This document shows positions 1 through 9,344 of a stretch of DNA of 64,000 nt, piece after piece (position 1 is the first letter of the stretch; every line of letters starts with the position of its first letter). The position numbers were made by a program, and so were the translations under genes. The DNA is taken from contig NZ_CP042301.2 of the NCBI RefSeq assembly GCF_007922615.2, forward strand, positions 1,860,001 through 1,924,000, in the 5' to 3' direction. A model generated the notes under the pieces. That model was not told the DNA's origin and searched no databases. It saw only the letters and a list, made by a program, of their open reading frames with translations. The stretch is from Nitratireductor mangrovi (GTDB lineage: Bacteria > Pseudomonadota > Alphaproteobacteria > Rhizobiales > Rhizobiaceae).

Positions 1-1
1 C

Positions 2-1375
2 ATCCTTTTCGGCCACTATGTCGCCGACGAGGGCACGGTCGAAGCCTTTGGCCAACCGCTGCCGCCGGGCGACCCGCGCGCCGCCCTCGAAGCGGGTGTC
101 GGCATGGTGCATCAGCACTTCACGCTCGCCGACAACATGACGGTCCTGGAAAACATCGCGCTTGGCACCCAGCCGGCATGGTCACCGCGTTTCGACCGGC
201 GGCGCGCGATCGAGCGCGTCAACGCCCTCGCTTCCGAATTCGGCCTCGCCATCGATCCAGCGCAAACGGTGGTGCAACTCACGGTCGGCGAGCGCCAGCG
301 CGTCGAGATCCTGAAGGCGCTCTACCGCGAGGCGAAGGTCCTCATCCTCGATGAGCCGACCGCGGTACTGACGCCGATCGAGACCGACGCCCTCTTCGCC
401 ACGCTGAGGAAACTGGTCGCCTCCGGGCTCTCGGTCATCTTCATCTCGCACAAGCTCAACGAAGTGCTGGCGATCAGCGACCGCGTCATGGTGCTGCGCT
501 CCGGCCGCGTCGCAGGGGAGCGGAAGACCGCCGCAACCACGCGCCAGGAGCTGGCCGCGCTCATGGTCGGGCAGGAGATCAGCCCGCCGGCCATCGCTGC
601 TGCCTCACCCGGGCCCGTGTTGCTGCGCCTCGACCGCGTTTCCGCGCCAACGGTGTCCGGCCCGGTCGGGCTCCACGACGTCTCCCTTGAATTGCGCGGC
701 GGCGAGATTGTCGGCCTGGCCGGCGTCTCGGGCAACGGCCAGACCGCGCTCGCCGCCATCCTTTCGGGTCTCGAACGGCCGCGTTCCGGCAGCCTCGAAG
801 TCGCCGACACGCCTGTCACAGAATGGTCGCCGTCAAGAGCCCTCGCCGCAGGGATCGCACGCATTCCCGAAGATCGCCACGCCGTCGGCACCATCGGCGA
901 CATGAGTGTGACCGAAAACGTCATTGCCGAGCGCTACCGCTCGCCGCGTTTTTCGCGCCGCGGTTTCCTCGACTGGAACGCGGCGCGCAATTTCGCCGAA
1001 ACACTGATTGCCGATTACGACGTCAAATGCCCCTCGCCCGAGGCGCGCGTCCGGCTGCTTTCGGGCGGCAACATGCAGAAGCTGATTCTCGGCCGCGCAC
1101 TCGACCCGGACCCGAAGATCATCCTCGCCAACCAGCCGACGCGCGGCCTCGACGTCGGCGCCATTTCCTATGTCCACGGCCGGCTGCTCGAGGCGCGCGC
1201 CCGCGGCGCCGCGATCCTGCTCGTTTCGGAAGACCTCGACGAGATCCTGACGCTCTCCGATCGCATCCTGGTGATGTTCAAGGGCCGCCTGTCCGCATCC
1301 TCGGCACGGGGTGAACGCTCCGTGCGCGAGATCGCCGAACTGATGGCCGGGCATGGGCTGGAGGCAGCGGCGTGA
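2..1375 (+). CDS. ABC transporter ATP-binding protein, BMP/nucleoside or simple-sugar type (5' truncated)
   Basis: The reading frame is open from the first bases of the window, so the true start lies upstream. Two ABC modules are fused, as in YufO/RbsA-type ATPases. Module 1 shows a signature-like LTVGERQRVEILKALY, Walker B LILDEPTAVL and switch His in FISHKL; its Walker A must lie before the window. Module 2 has a degenerate Walker A (GVSGNGQTAL), signature LSGGNMQKLILGRAL and a weak Walker B (ILANQPTRGLD), so it is probably the less active site. It would power import through the two permeases that follow. The downstream cytosine-deaminase-like gene suggests a nucleobase or nucleoside substrate. 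The substrate-binding BmpA-type gene is not in the window and may lie upstream. Confidence 0.93.
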   Translation: MLFGHYVADEGTVEAFGQPLPPGDPRAALEAGVGMVHQHFTLADNMTVLENIALGTQPAWSPRFDRRRAIERVNALASEFGLAIDPAQTVVQLTVGERQRVEILKALYREAKVLILDEPTAVLTPIETDALFATLRKLVASGLSVIFISHKLNEVLAISDRVMVLRSGRVAGERKTAATTRQELAALMVGQEISPPAIAAASPGPVLLRLDRVSAPTVSGPVGLHDVSLELRGGEIVGLAGVSGNGQTALAAILSGLERPRSGSLEVADTPVTEWSPSRALAAGIARIPEDRHAVGTIGDMSVTENVIAERYRSPRFSRRGFLDWNAARNFAETLIADYDVKCPSPEARVRLLSGGNMQKLILGRALDPDPKIILANQPTRGLDVGAISYVHGRLLEARARGAAILLVSEDLDEILTLSDRILVMFKGRLSASSARGERSVREIAELMAGHGLEAAA

Positions 1376-1416
1376 TCGGGAAGGCGACGCGATCCCTTCC
1401 GCTTGCGGGGCACTAG

Positions 1417-2466
1417 ATGCGGCTCGAACCCAAACCCGCGCCCTCGCTGGCCGTGACGCTGGCCTACCCCGCCGGCGCCATCCTCGTCACGCTGGCGATC
1501 GCCGGCTTGCTGGTGCTGGCCGCCGGCGCCTCGCCACTGTCCGTCTTCACGCTGGTCGCCAGGGGTGCGGCCGGTTCGCAATTCGCGCTGCTGGAGACGC
1601 TGACACGCGCCACACCGCTGATCTTCACCGGGCTCGCCGTCGCTGTCGCCTTCCGCGCCAAGCTCTGGAACATCGGCGCCGAGGCGCAGCTTTATGCCGG
1701 CGCCGTGCTGACGGTGGTGCTCGGCACCGGTGCGCTGCCGCTGCCCGCCTTCCTGCTCATCCCCCTGATCATGATCGCGGCGATGACTGCCGGTGCCTTG
1801 CTCCTGCTCGGGCCGGCGCTCTTGAAGACCCGCCTCGGCGTCGACGAGGTCGTCACCACCTTGCTTCTCAACTTCATCATGCTGCTTGTCGTCTCGATGC
1901 TGCTCGAAGGCGTCCTCAAGGATCCGATGGGCCTCGGCTGGCCGCAGTCGGAACGGGTCATTGCCGAAGCGAAGCTGCCGCGCATCGTCCAGGGCAAGCG
2001 CCTCCACTACGGCTTCGTCATCGCCATCGTCTCGGCACTGATCGTCTGGGTTGTCATGACGAAGACCGCGCTCGGTTACGAGATGCGCGCCGTCGGCCAC
2101 AATCCCGAGGCAGCGCGCTTCGCCGGCATTCCCGTCAACACGGTCCTGGCCAAGACCGCGCTCCTGTCGGGCGGGCTCGCGGCCCTTGCCGGCTTCTCGG
2201 AAGTCTCCGGGCTGAAGGGCAACCTCACCCTCGATCTCTCTCCGGGCTTCGGCTACACCGGCATCGTGGTCGCCATGTTGGCCATGCTCAACCCGCTCGG
2301 CGTGGTCGCCGCCGCAATCTTCGTCGCCGGCATCTTCGTCGGCGCCGACGCCATGAGCCGCACCGCGGAAGTCCCGAGCTACATCGCCAATGTCATGACG
2401 GCGACCGCGCTCCTGACCATGGTCACGGCGATCATGCTGACCCGCTACCGTATCAGGTGGAGGTGA
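1417..2466 (+). CDS. ABC transporter permease, YufP/BPD_transp_2 family
   Basis: This 349-residue, very hydrophobic protein has about eight to ten predicted membrane segments. It carries the family motif WNIGAEAQ near residue 85 and a cytoplasmic-loop motif GVDEVVTTLLLNF near residue 145. The BPD_transp_2 family includes the permeases of nucleoside (BmpA/YufNOPQ) and ribose-type importers. It starts 41 bases after the ATPase gene and ends 6 bases before the second permease, so all are probably one transcript. Substrate is inferred only from the operon partner, the cytosine-deaminase-like gene. Confidence 0.93.
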   Translation: MRLEPKPAPSLAVTLAYPAGAILVTLAIAGLLVLAAGASPLSVFTLVARGAAGSQFALLETLTRATPLIFTGLAVAVAFRAKLWNIGAEAQLYAGAVLTVVLGTGALPLPAFLLIPLIMIAAMTAGALLLLGPALLKTRLGVDEVVTTLLLNFIMLLVVSMLLEGVLKDPMGLGWPQSERVIAEAKLPRIVQGKRLHYGFVIAIVSALIVWVVMTKTALGYEMRAVGHNPEAARFAGIPVNTVLAKTALLSGGLAALAGFSEVSGLKGNLTLDLSPGFGYTGIVVAMLAMLNPLGVVAAAIFVAGIFVGADAMSRTAEVPSYIANVMTATALLTMVTAIMLTRYRIRWR

Positions 2467-2472
2467 AGAGGC

Positions 2473-3417
2473 ATGATCGAAGCCGTCGAAATCCTCTTCA
2501 CCGCCTCCTTCTGGGTCGCCGCGATCCGCATCGCCTCGCCGCTGATCTTCGCCACCATGGGCGAACTGATCTGCGAGCGCGCCGGCGTGCTCAATCTCGG
2601 TATCGAGGGCATCATGGTCGCCGGCGCCTTCGCCGGCTGGTTCACCGTCTATTCCGGCGGCGATCTCTGGGCCGGGGTCGTCGTCGCCGCGATGACCGGC
2701 GCCGCCTTCGGCCTGCTTCACGCCACGTTGACCGTGCCGCTCGGCCTGTCGCAACACGTCGTCGGCATCGGCATCACGCTGCTCGCCACCTCGCTGACCT
2801 ATTTCACCTACCGTCTGGCATTGCCCGAGGTCACCTCGCCGCCCAAGATCGAGCCGTTCCAGCCGCTGGCGATCCCGGTACTTTCCGACATCCCCGTCGT
2901 CGGACCCGCGCTTTTCGCCCAGACGCCCTTCACCTACCTGGCCTACGTGACCGTCGCCGTCGTCGCCTGGACGCTCTACCGCACCCCGCTCGGCCTCGCG
3001 CTGCGCGCCGCCGGCGAGAACCCTGCCGCCGTCGAGGCCCAGGGCATCAGCGTCACCGCAACGCGCATCGGCGCGGTCATGGCCGGCAGCGCGCTGATCG
3101 CCATCGGCGGCGCCTTCCTTACCATGTCGGCCTTCAACTCGTTCTTTTTCGAGATGGTCAATGGCCGCGGCTGGATCTGCATCGCGCTTGTCGTGTTCGG
3201 CTCCTGGCGGCCCGGCAAGGCGCTGCTCGGTGCTGTGCTCTTTGCCGCCTTCGACGCCTACCAGGTGCGCCTGCAGCAGGTCACCGGCGGCGTCATCCCC
3301 TACCAGCTTTTCCTGATGCTGCCCTATGTGCTGTCGATCCTGGCGCTGATCCTGGTCGCACGCCGCGCGACCTATCCCAAGGCCCTGATGATCCCCTACC
3401 AGAAAGGCGAGAGATGA
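2473..3417 (+). CDS. ABC transporter permease, YufQ/BPD_transp_2 family
   Basis: This 314-residue membrane protein carries the conserved ERAGVLNLGIEGIM motif near residue 35, typical of the second permease of BMP-type nucleoside importers. Several further hydrophobic segments follow, with a charged cytoplasmic loop around GENPAAVEAQGI. It pairs with the upstream permease to form the membrane channel. Its stop codon overlaps the start of the downstream amidohydrolase (ATGA arrangement), which indicates translational coupling between uptake and the deamination step. An SD-like AGGTGAAGAGGC lies just before the ATG. Confidence 0.93.
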   Translation: MIEAVEILFTASFWVAAIRIASPLIFATMGELICERAGVLNLGIEGIMVAGAFAGWFTVYSGGDLWAGVVVAAMTGAAFGLLHATLTVPLGLSQHVVGIGITLLATSLTYFTYRLALPEVTSPPKIEPFQPLAIPVLSDIPVVGPALFAQTPFTYLAYVTVAVVAWTLYRTPLGLALRAAGENPAAVEAQGISVTATRIGAVMAGSALIAIGGAFLTMSAFNSFFFEMVNGRGWICIALVVFGSWRPGKALLGAVLFAAFDAYQVRLQQVTGGVIPYQLFLMLPYVLSILALILVARRATYPKALMIPYQKGER

Positions 3418-4691
3418 GCTTCGACCTGATCGTCCGCGGCGGCACCCTGCCCGGCGGCGCCGTGCGCGACATCGGGATTGCCGGCTATCGTATCGCCGCC
3501 ATCGAGCCTCGCATCGATGCGAAGGCTGCGCGTGAGGTCGATGCGACCGGCAACCTCGTCTCGCCGCCCTTCGTCGATCCGCATTTCCACATGGACGCCA
3601 CGCTTTCCTACGGCATCCCGCGCATCAACGCCTCCGGCACGCTTCTGGAAGGCATCGCGCTCTGGGGCGAACTGAAGCCGCTCCTGACCCACGAGGCGGT
3701 CAAGCAGCGCGCGCTTGCCTATTGCGACTGGGCAGTGTCGATGGGCCTGCTCGCCATCCGCTCCCACGTCGATGTCTGCGACGACCGGCTGCTCGCCGTC
3801 GAGGCGCTGCTGGAGGTCAGGAAAGAGGTCGCGCCCTTCATCGATCTGCAACTGGTCGCCTTCCCGCAGGACGGCCTCTACCGCTCGGCCAACGCTCGCG
3901 AAAACACCATCCGCGCGCTCGACATGGGCGTCGAGATTGTCGGCGGCATCCCACATTTCGAACGGACCATGTCCGACGGCACCCGCTCCGTCACCGATCT
4001 CTGCGAGATCGCCGCCGAGCGCGGGCTGATGGTCGACATGCATTGCGACGAAACCGACGATCCGCTCTCGCGCCACATCGAGCAGCTTGCCTACGAAACC
4101 CGACGCCTCGGGCTTAGCGGCCGTGTCGCCGGCTCCCACCTCACCTCCATGCATTCGATGGACAATTATTACGTCTCCAAGCTCCTGCCACTGATGGCCG
4201 AGGCGCAGGTCGCCGCGATCCCCAATCCGCTCATCAACATCATGCTGCAGGGCCGCCACGACACCTTTCCCAAGCGGCGCGGGCTGACCCGGGTCAAGGA
4301 GATGCTGGCCTATGGTATCCGCGTCGGCTTCGGCCAGGACTGCGTGCTCGACCCCTGGTATTCGCTCGGCACCGCCGACATGCTCGACGTCGCCTTCATG
4401 GGCCTGCATGTCGCCCAGATGTCGCACCCGGACGAGATGCGGCGATGTTTCGATATGGTGACGACCGAGAGCGCCGCGATCATGGGCCTTGGCGATTACG
4501 GGCTCGCGGTCGGCAACAAGGCGAGCCTCGTCATCCTCGACGCCGGCGATCCTGTCGAGGCGTTGCGGCTGCGCGCCGAGCGCTTGTGCGTCGTCGCCGC
4601 AGGCAAGGTGGTGGCCGAGCGCACCGGCCAGAAGACACGGCTTGCCCTGCCAGGCCGCCCCGACACGGTTTCGCGGCGGCACAAGGCCTGA
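3414..4691 (+). CDS. codA: Cytosine deaminase-like amidohydrolase
   Basis: This 425-residue metal-dependent amidohydrolase resembles E. coli CodA along its full length. Visible landmarks are the metal-binding HFH (residues 57-59), the substrate-loop FPQDG, the CDE region with a metal-ligand His (DMHCDETDD), a second His in GSHLTSMHS, and GQDC at 307-310, which supplies the catalytic Asp309. The expected reaction is hydrolytic deamination of cytosine to uracil. E. coli has GHDD at the last motif; here the second Asp is Cys310, a position known to influence ring recognition in CodA, so the true substrate may be another pyrimidine or purine analogue. The start overlaps the permease stop, coupling it to the importer. 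A longer upstream reading frame exists but overlaps both permeases and is not coding. Confidence 0.85.
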   Translation: MSFDLIVRGGTLPGGAVRDIGIAGYRIAAIEPRIDAKAAREVDATGNLVSPPFVDPHFHMDATLSYGIPRINASGTLLEGIALWGELKPLLTHEAVKQRALAYCDWAVSMGLLAIRSHVDVCDDRLLAVEALLEVRKEVAPFIDLQLVAFPQDGLYRSANARENTIRALDMGVEIVGGIPHFERTMSDGTRSVTDLCEIAAERGLMVDMHCDETDDPLSRHIEQLAYETRRLGLSGRVAGSHLTSMHSMDNYYVSKLLPLMAEAQVAAIPNPLINIMLQGRHDTFPKRRGLTRVKEMLAYGIRVGFGQDCVLDPWYSLGTADMLDVAFMGLHVAQMSHPDEMRRCFDMVTTESAAIMGLGDYGLAVGNKASLVILDAGDPVEALRLRAERLCVVAAGKVVAERTGQKTRLALPGRPDTVSRRHKA

Positions 4692-4764
4692 GGCCGATTG
4701 CAAAGCGATCCCGGCCGTTGCACCTTGCCTGCAAGGGATCGCGACATTTTCGTTTCAAACTCCG

Positions 4765-5505
4765 ATGACCGCCAGAAACAGCCGAGGGCAACGCGGCCGA
4801 ACCATGCGCCTCACCCGCCAGCACGTGGCGCGTGTTCATCGCGCAATCGACGATCCCGGCCCGATGGAGCGCCAGAAGCTGGTGCCGAAGGACTGGTTCA
4901 CGAGCACCGCACGCGCGATCCGCGCCGAACTCTGCCCCGGCGAGCCATTGTGGGTGTTCGCCTTCGGCTCGCTCATCTGGCGTTCGCCGATCGAATTTTC
5001 CGGCCGGCGCGTCGGGCTCGTTCGCGGCTGGCATCGCGAATTCTGCCTCGGCTGGGACACCCGCTACCGCGGCAACCCCGAGCAGCCGGGCCTGATGCTG
5101 TCGCTCGACCGTGGCGGAAGCTGCAAGGGCGTGGCGTTGAAGATCGAGGCCGAACGGCTCGATCCCGACCTCGTCACCCTGCTCGAGCGCGAGCCGCCGA
5201 TCACGCCGCGCTGGGTCTCGGTCATCACCCAGGATGGCCCCTTGCGCGCCATCGCCTTTGTCTGCGCGCGCAACTATCCGGGTTATGTCGGCGGCCTGTC
5301 GACCGAGGAAATCGCCGACCGCTTGGCGGTCGCCGTCGGCTTCTGGGGCACCATGGCCGAATATCTGCGCAACACGGTCGAGCACCTGGAAGAGCTCGGC
5401 CTGCACGACCGTCATCTGTGGCGGATGCAGGAGATGGTCGCCGAGCGTATCGAGGGCTTGGCAGGAGCGGAGGGGACGGTCGGGTCTACGCTGTCCCGCC
5501 CTTGA
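4765..5505 (+). CDS. ChaC-like gamma-glutamylcyclotransferase
   Basis: This cytosolic protein of 246 residues has the gamma-glutamylcyclotransferase fold signature VFAFGSLIW near residue 66 and the ChaC-type core that follows (WHREFC, LGWDTRYRG, then LEREPP with the expected catalytic Glu region). ChaC enzymes cleave glutathione to 5-oxoproline and Cys-Gly. The chosen ATG at 4765 gives a basic N-terminal tail; a second ATG at 4804 is equally possible and would remove 13 residues. The gene is separated by 73 bases from the deaminase gene and its 3' end overlaps that of the convergent DUF3095 gene by 20 bases. Its role in glutathione turnover is inferred from the family. Confidence 0.85.
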   Translation: MTARNSRGQRGRTMRLTRQHVARVHRAIDDPGPMERQKLVPKDWFTSTARAIRAELCPGEPLWVFAFGSLIWRSPIEFSGRRVGLVRGWHREFCLGWDTRYRGNPEQPGLMLSLDRGGSCKGVALKIEAERLDPDLVTLLEREPPITPRWVSVITQDGPLRAIAFVCARNYPGYVGGLSTEEIADRLAVAVGFWGTMAEYLRNTVEHLEELGLHDRHLWRMQEMVAERIEGLAGAEGTVGSTLSRP

Positions 5506-6643
5506 TCGCCATCGCCGCCGTGGTGTAGCCGCCGGCGGCACCGTCGACGAAATGCACGTGGTCGTCGCTGGTCACCGACGGCACGATGCAGGTCATGATC
5601 GCCTCGTCCTGCTCGTAAAGCCCGTAGCTGAGCAGGCCGGCTTCGGCCGCCTGTCGGAGCTTCGCCTCCAGCCGCTCTCGGGTCTCGGCATCGCAGTCGA
5701 GCGTCATCTTCAGCCCGTCGTCGAATTTTCTGAAGTCTGCATTGGCGCTCGTCGTCTCGACATAATGCTTCGGATCGAAGCCGCCGACGGAAATGCCGGT
5801 CCGGAACAGGAACCACGCGAACAGGGTCTCGCCGACGAGCTGCAGCTTGCGCCAGAGCAGCGAGCCCCCGGCCCGCGTCGCGTGCGCCTCCAGCGCCAAC
5901 CCGATCGGCGGCCATTCGTAGCCCGGCCCGACTGCCGGCACCGGGTGGCCGCCACGTTCAAGCCCGCTGGTCAGGGCCACGACATCACGCATCACCTTGG
6001 CCACGGCGCCCGGGTCGGCGTCGGGCCGCGGGATCGCCAGCAGCGACAGGATGGTTCCGTTTCGCGCCCGCATCGGTGTCCAGCGACAGGAGAGCCCCTC
6101 GAGATTCGGCCACGCGCCCTCGGGCGCCGCCTCGATCCGGAACCGCCCGGCCTTCATCTCGCGCTCGGCCCAGGCCACACCTCCGCCCGAAAACATGGCA
6201 TAGTCGACGCCGGGCGACGGCCGGTGCCGCGCTACGAACACATCGTGCCCGGCCGCCCGGATCTCGGCCAGCGGCACGATCGCGCCGCGCATTTCGATGC
6301 CGAACTCCGACCGCGCCCAGCCGATGACCCGCGCCAGCGCATCGCGGGCGCGCTCCTGGTGCGCGCTCGGCAGCGCAAAGCTGGCGCCGTCGCCGCCGAA
6401 AACGAACGGGAACCTCTCGCCGCCGGCGGCATTGATCTGCGCCGAGATCACCGCTGCGCCGACGGTGTTGACCACCTTGTAGCGGCCTTCCGCAATCAGC
6501 CTGGTCGAGCCGACGAGATCGGCTGTTCCGACGAACCAGTCGTCCGGCAACGGACGATAGGCCGAGCCGTCGGCCAGTTCCTCGAACCCGGTTTGCAGGG
6601 GCAAGCTGCCGTAAAAGTCCGGATGCGAAATATGGTCCTGCAT
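5486..6643 (-). CDS. DUF3095 family protein, class III nucleotidyl cyclase-like
   Basis: The 385-residue protein matches DUF3095 in length and pattern. Near its N-terminus it has TADLVGSTRL and, about 50 residues later, FGGDGASFALP. These resemble the two metal-binding Asp motifs of class III adenylate cyclases (D-L/I-x-G-[FS]-T and GDG). No catalytic activity can be proven from sequence. Start ATG at 6643 gives the usual MQDHISHPDFY N-terminus; the frame stays open upstream to another ATG at 6754, which would add 37 low-complexity residues and looks less likely. It is convergent with the ChaC-like gene and divergent from the phzF-like gene. The 282 bases between it and the latter hold no other gene that I can see. 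Confidence 0.82.
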   Translation of the reverse strand: MQDHISHPDFYGSLPLQTGFEELADGSAYRPLPDDWFVGTADLVGSTRLIAEGRYKVVNTVGAAVISAQINAAGGERFPFVFGGDGASFALPSAHQERARDALARVIGWARSEFGIEMRGAIVPLAEIRAAGHDVFVARHRPSPGVDYAMFSGGGVAWAEREMKAGRFRIEAAPEGAWPNLEGLSCRWTPMRARNGTILSLLAIPRPDADPGAVAKVMRDVVALTSGLERGGHPVPAVGPGYEWPPIGLALEAHATRAGGSLLWRKLQLVGETLFAWFLFRTGISVGGFDPKHYVETTSANADFRKFDDGLKMTLDCDAETRERLEAKLRQAAEAGLLSYGLYEQDEAIMTCIVPSVTSDDHVHFVDGAAGGYTTAAMAIKGGTA

Positions 6644-6925
6644 GAAGGTCAATCCCGGCAGCAAAGGCTTTGTTCCGCAAGATGTCGCGTCGGCCCGGCC
6701 GGCCAACTCTTTCAACGCAAACGCGACCGGCCGAGTTTCGCCCATTTCGGTCAACTCGCCAACACGCGTGCGTGTCCTGCCATCCCGTGCCCGGCCGCTT
6801 GTACGTCGTCACCGGCACCGGGCCGCCTGAACGATATTGCGCCCGGCACAATGCCGGGCTTGCCAGCGCAGCGCCTCATCATTCATCTGGCTCGACAGAT
6901 GCGGATCGCCACGAGGGAGAGGCAT

Positions 6926-7846
6926 ATGCAAGGCAGACGATACGAGGTCTACGACGTCTTCACCGACCGGGCGCTGGCCGGCAACCCGCTGGCGATCGTC
7001 CACGACGCCGACGGCCTCGACGGGCAGGCGATGCAGCGCATCGCCGCCGAGTTCAACCTGTCGGAGACCGTCTTTCTCGCCGCCCCGGAAAATCCTGCCC
7101 ACACCGCCGCCGTGCGCATCTTCACGCCGAAGAGCGAACTGCCATTTGCCGGGCACCCGACCGTCGGCACCGCGGTGGCGCTGTTCGAGCGTGGCGCCGG
7201 CAGGGAAAGGACCGCCGGCAACGCCATTCTGGTCCTTGAGGAGAAGATCGGCATCGTGCGCTGCGCCGTCAGCGAAGGGGAAGGCGCGCCGACCTTCGCC
7301 GAGTTCGACCTGCCGCGCCTGCCCGAGCGCATCAGCCTCGCCGCCGAGCCGGAGCTGATCGCCGCCGCCCTCGGCCTCGACGCCGCCGACATCGGCTTCG
7401 AGAACCACCGCCCTTCCGCCTGGACCGCCGGCGTGCCCTATGTCTGCGTGCCCGTCGCGGGCCTCGACGCCGCCGCCCGCGCCAGGGTCAATGCCGATCT
7501 CTGGCTCGACGTCGCGCCCCCAGCCGGCGCCATCATCGCCAGCGCCTATGTCTATTGCCGGGAGACGGAGAACGAGGAGAACGCCTTCCACGCCCGCATG
7601 TTCGCCCCGCATGACGGCATCCCCGAAGACCCGGCGACCGGCTCGGCGGCCGCAGCCTTCGCCGGCGCCATCGTCGCCTTCGACGCACCGGTCGACGGCC
7701 CTGGCCGCCACTGGATCGAACAGGGCATCGAGATGGGTCGGCCTTCCGCGATCCGGCTCGAGATCGACATGGCCGCCGGCAAGCCTTCCGCCATGCGTAT
7801 CGGCGGTCATGCGGTCAAGGTCGCCGAGGGCCGCCTTTTCGCGTGA
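6926..7846 (+). CDS. PhzF family isomerase-like protein
   Basis: A 306-residue member of the PhzF/diaminopimelate-epimerase fold. It shows the N-terminal VYDVFTDRALAGNPLAIV pattern, the catalytic-type Glu in FNLSETVFL, the PFAGHPTVGTA loop and the C-lobe motif EDPATGSAAAAFAG. In Pseudomonas, PhzF isomerises trans-2,3-dihydro-3-hydroxyanthranilate in phenazine synthesis; no other phenazine gene is present here, so this is one of the many orphan PhzF-like proteins of unknown substrate. The start is supported by GAGGGAGA upstream. The 197 bases after it contain only spacer before tRNA-Lys. Confidence 0.9.
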   Translation: MQGRRYEVYDVFTDRALAGNPLAIVHDADGLDGQAMQRIAAEFNLSETVFLAAPENPAHTAAVRIFTPKSELPFAGHPTVGTAVALFERGAGRERTAGNAILVLEEKIGIVRCAVSEGEGAPTFAEFDLPRLPERISLAAEPELIAAALGLDAADIGFENHRPSAWTAGVPYVCVPVAGLDAAARARVNADLWLDVAPPAGAIIASAYVYCRETENEENAFHARMFAPHDGIPEDPATGSAAAAFAGAIVAFDAPVDGPGRHWIEQGIEMGRPSAIRLEIDMAAGKPSAMRIGGHAVKVAEGRLFA

Positions 7847-8043
7847 CCGGCCGCGGCGACTTGGCGTGGCAGACAAGCCTTTGCAGATCCCCTCGGCGCA
7901 TTGGCGTGATCTGCCGTCACCATGTTTGAGCGCCGGCGCCACCGAGCCCCGCATGACCGTTTTCTTTCGACCGAGAGGCTTGCATGAGCCGGGTCGAGCG
8001 GCTATAGAGCCGCACGCTCGCGGCCGACGCCGCCGGGCTCCGT

Positions 8044-8119
<76 letters not shown>

Positions 8120-8333
8120 ACTCCCCGTCCCGCTCCGCTTCACTCGCCGCCGGGTTGGATCGCATTCTGTATCGGGCAAGCGAGCTTCCGCCCACGTCGA
8201 TAGCAATTGTTGACTTGCCGTTCATCGATTGGCGGTTATCCTTTGTCCCTTCAGCCACAAGACGCGCGAGAGGCTTCCGCGCGTCTCGTGACCTAGGCGC
8301 CGGCATAAAACGGCGCAGCAGCGGGGTGGGAAG

Positions 8334-9287
8334 ATGAGCCGCCAGGCAGACACGACCAGCCGACTTGACGACGCCGCCCGCGCGGGCTGGCTATATTACG
8401 TCGCCGGCAACACCCAGGACCAGATCGCAGCCAAGCTCGGCGTCTCGCGCCAGACCGCGCAGCGCCTTGTCTCGCTGGCGATGCAGGAAGGGCTGGTGCG
8501 GGTCCGCATCGACCACCCGATCGCCGACTGCCTCGACCTTGCCGAAAGGCTCCGGGACCGCTTCGCGCTCGATCTCGTCGAGGTCGTGCCGAGCGATCCC
8601 GAGTCCGCCTCGACCACGATCGGCGTCGCCGAAGCGACCGCGGCCGAGATCGAAAGGCGCTTGCGCGCGCCCGAGCCGGCAGTCATGGCGATCGGCACCG
8701 GCCGCACGCTGAAGGCGGCGATCGAGCAGTTGCCGGCCATGGATTGCCCGCATCACAAGGTTGTCTCGCTGACCGGCAACATCGCGCCCGACGGCTCCGC
8801 CGCCTTCTACAACGTCATCTTCACCATGGCCGACCGAGCCAAGGCCCGCAGCTTCCCGATGCCGCTGCCCGTCATCGCCTCCTCGCCCGAGGAGCGCGAG
8901 ATGCTGCACCGCCAGCCGATGATCCGCGCCACGCTGGAGCTTGCCGCCCGCGCCGACGTGACTTTCGTCGGCATCGGCGACCTCAGCCCCGAGGCGCCGC
9001 TCTTCGTCGACGGCTTTGTCTCCGAAGACGAACTGCGCGCCCTGCGCAAGGCCGGCGCCGTCGGCGAGATCGTCGGCTGGGCCTTCGACAGCGCCGGCCG
9101 CCTGATCGAGGGCATCACCAATGAGCGCGTCGCCAGCGCCCCGATCCCCTCGCGCGAAACCAGCCAGGTGATCGCCGCCGCCATGGGCGAGCGCAAGCTG
9201 CCCGGTATCCGTGCCGCCCTCACCCGTCGCCTCGTCAACGGCCTCGTCACCGACGAGCGCACCGCCGCCGCCCTGCTGCGCGACTGA
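8334..9287 (+). CDS. SorC/DeoR-type sugar-binding transcriptional regulator
   Basis: This 317-residue protein has an N-terminal helix-turn-helix (TQDQIAAKLGVSRQTAQRLV, residues about 25-45) followed by a SorC-type sugar-binding domain related to phosphosugar isomerases (GTGRTLKAAIEQLP, VVSLTGNI, FVGIGDLS). Such regulators bind a phosphorylated sugar intermediate and control the adjacent catabolic operon. It sits 130 bases upstream of a polyol ABC transporter and its catabolic genes in the same direction. Repeated AATTGCTCATC sequences in that gap are the likely operators. GGGGTGGGAAG precedes the ATG as a ribosome binding site. Confidence 0.9.
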   Translation: MSRQADTTSRLDDAARAGWLYYVAGNTQDQIAAKLGVSRQTAQRLVSLAMQEGLVRVRIDHPIADCLDLAERLRDRFALDLVEVVPSDPESASTTIGVAEATAAEIERRLRAPEPAVMAIGTGRTLKAAIEQLPAMDCPHHKVVSLTGNIAPDGSAAFYNVIFTMADRAKARSFPMPLPVIASSPEEREMLHRQPMIRATLELAARADVTFVGIGDLSPEAPLFVDGFVSEDELRALRKAGAVGEIVGWAFDSAGRLIEGITNERVASAPIPSRETSQVIAAAMGERKLPGIRAALTRRLVNGLVTDERTAAALLRD

Positions 9288-9316
9288 CGGCCACCATCCT
9301 GCTTGTGCCGAACGCA

Positions 9317-9335
9317 GATGCTGCATCGCAGCATC
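9317..9335 (+). other. Short hairpin after the regulator gene
   Basis: GATGCTGC and GCAGCATC form a perfect 8-bp stem with a 3-base loop, 29 bases after the regulator stop codon and just upstream of the transporter promoter. No T-run follows, so it may be a weak terminator or a binding site rather than a classical intrinsic terminator. Confidence 0.4.
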
Positions 9336-9344
9336 GATCGGGCG

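Noticed and set aside
1353..3413. Long upstream extension of the amidohydrolase frame
   Set aside because: It overlaps both permease genes fully and is Arg-rich shadow sequence; the true start is the coupled ATG at 3414.
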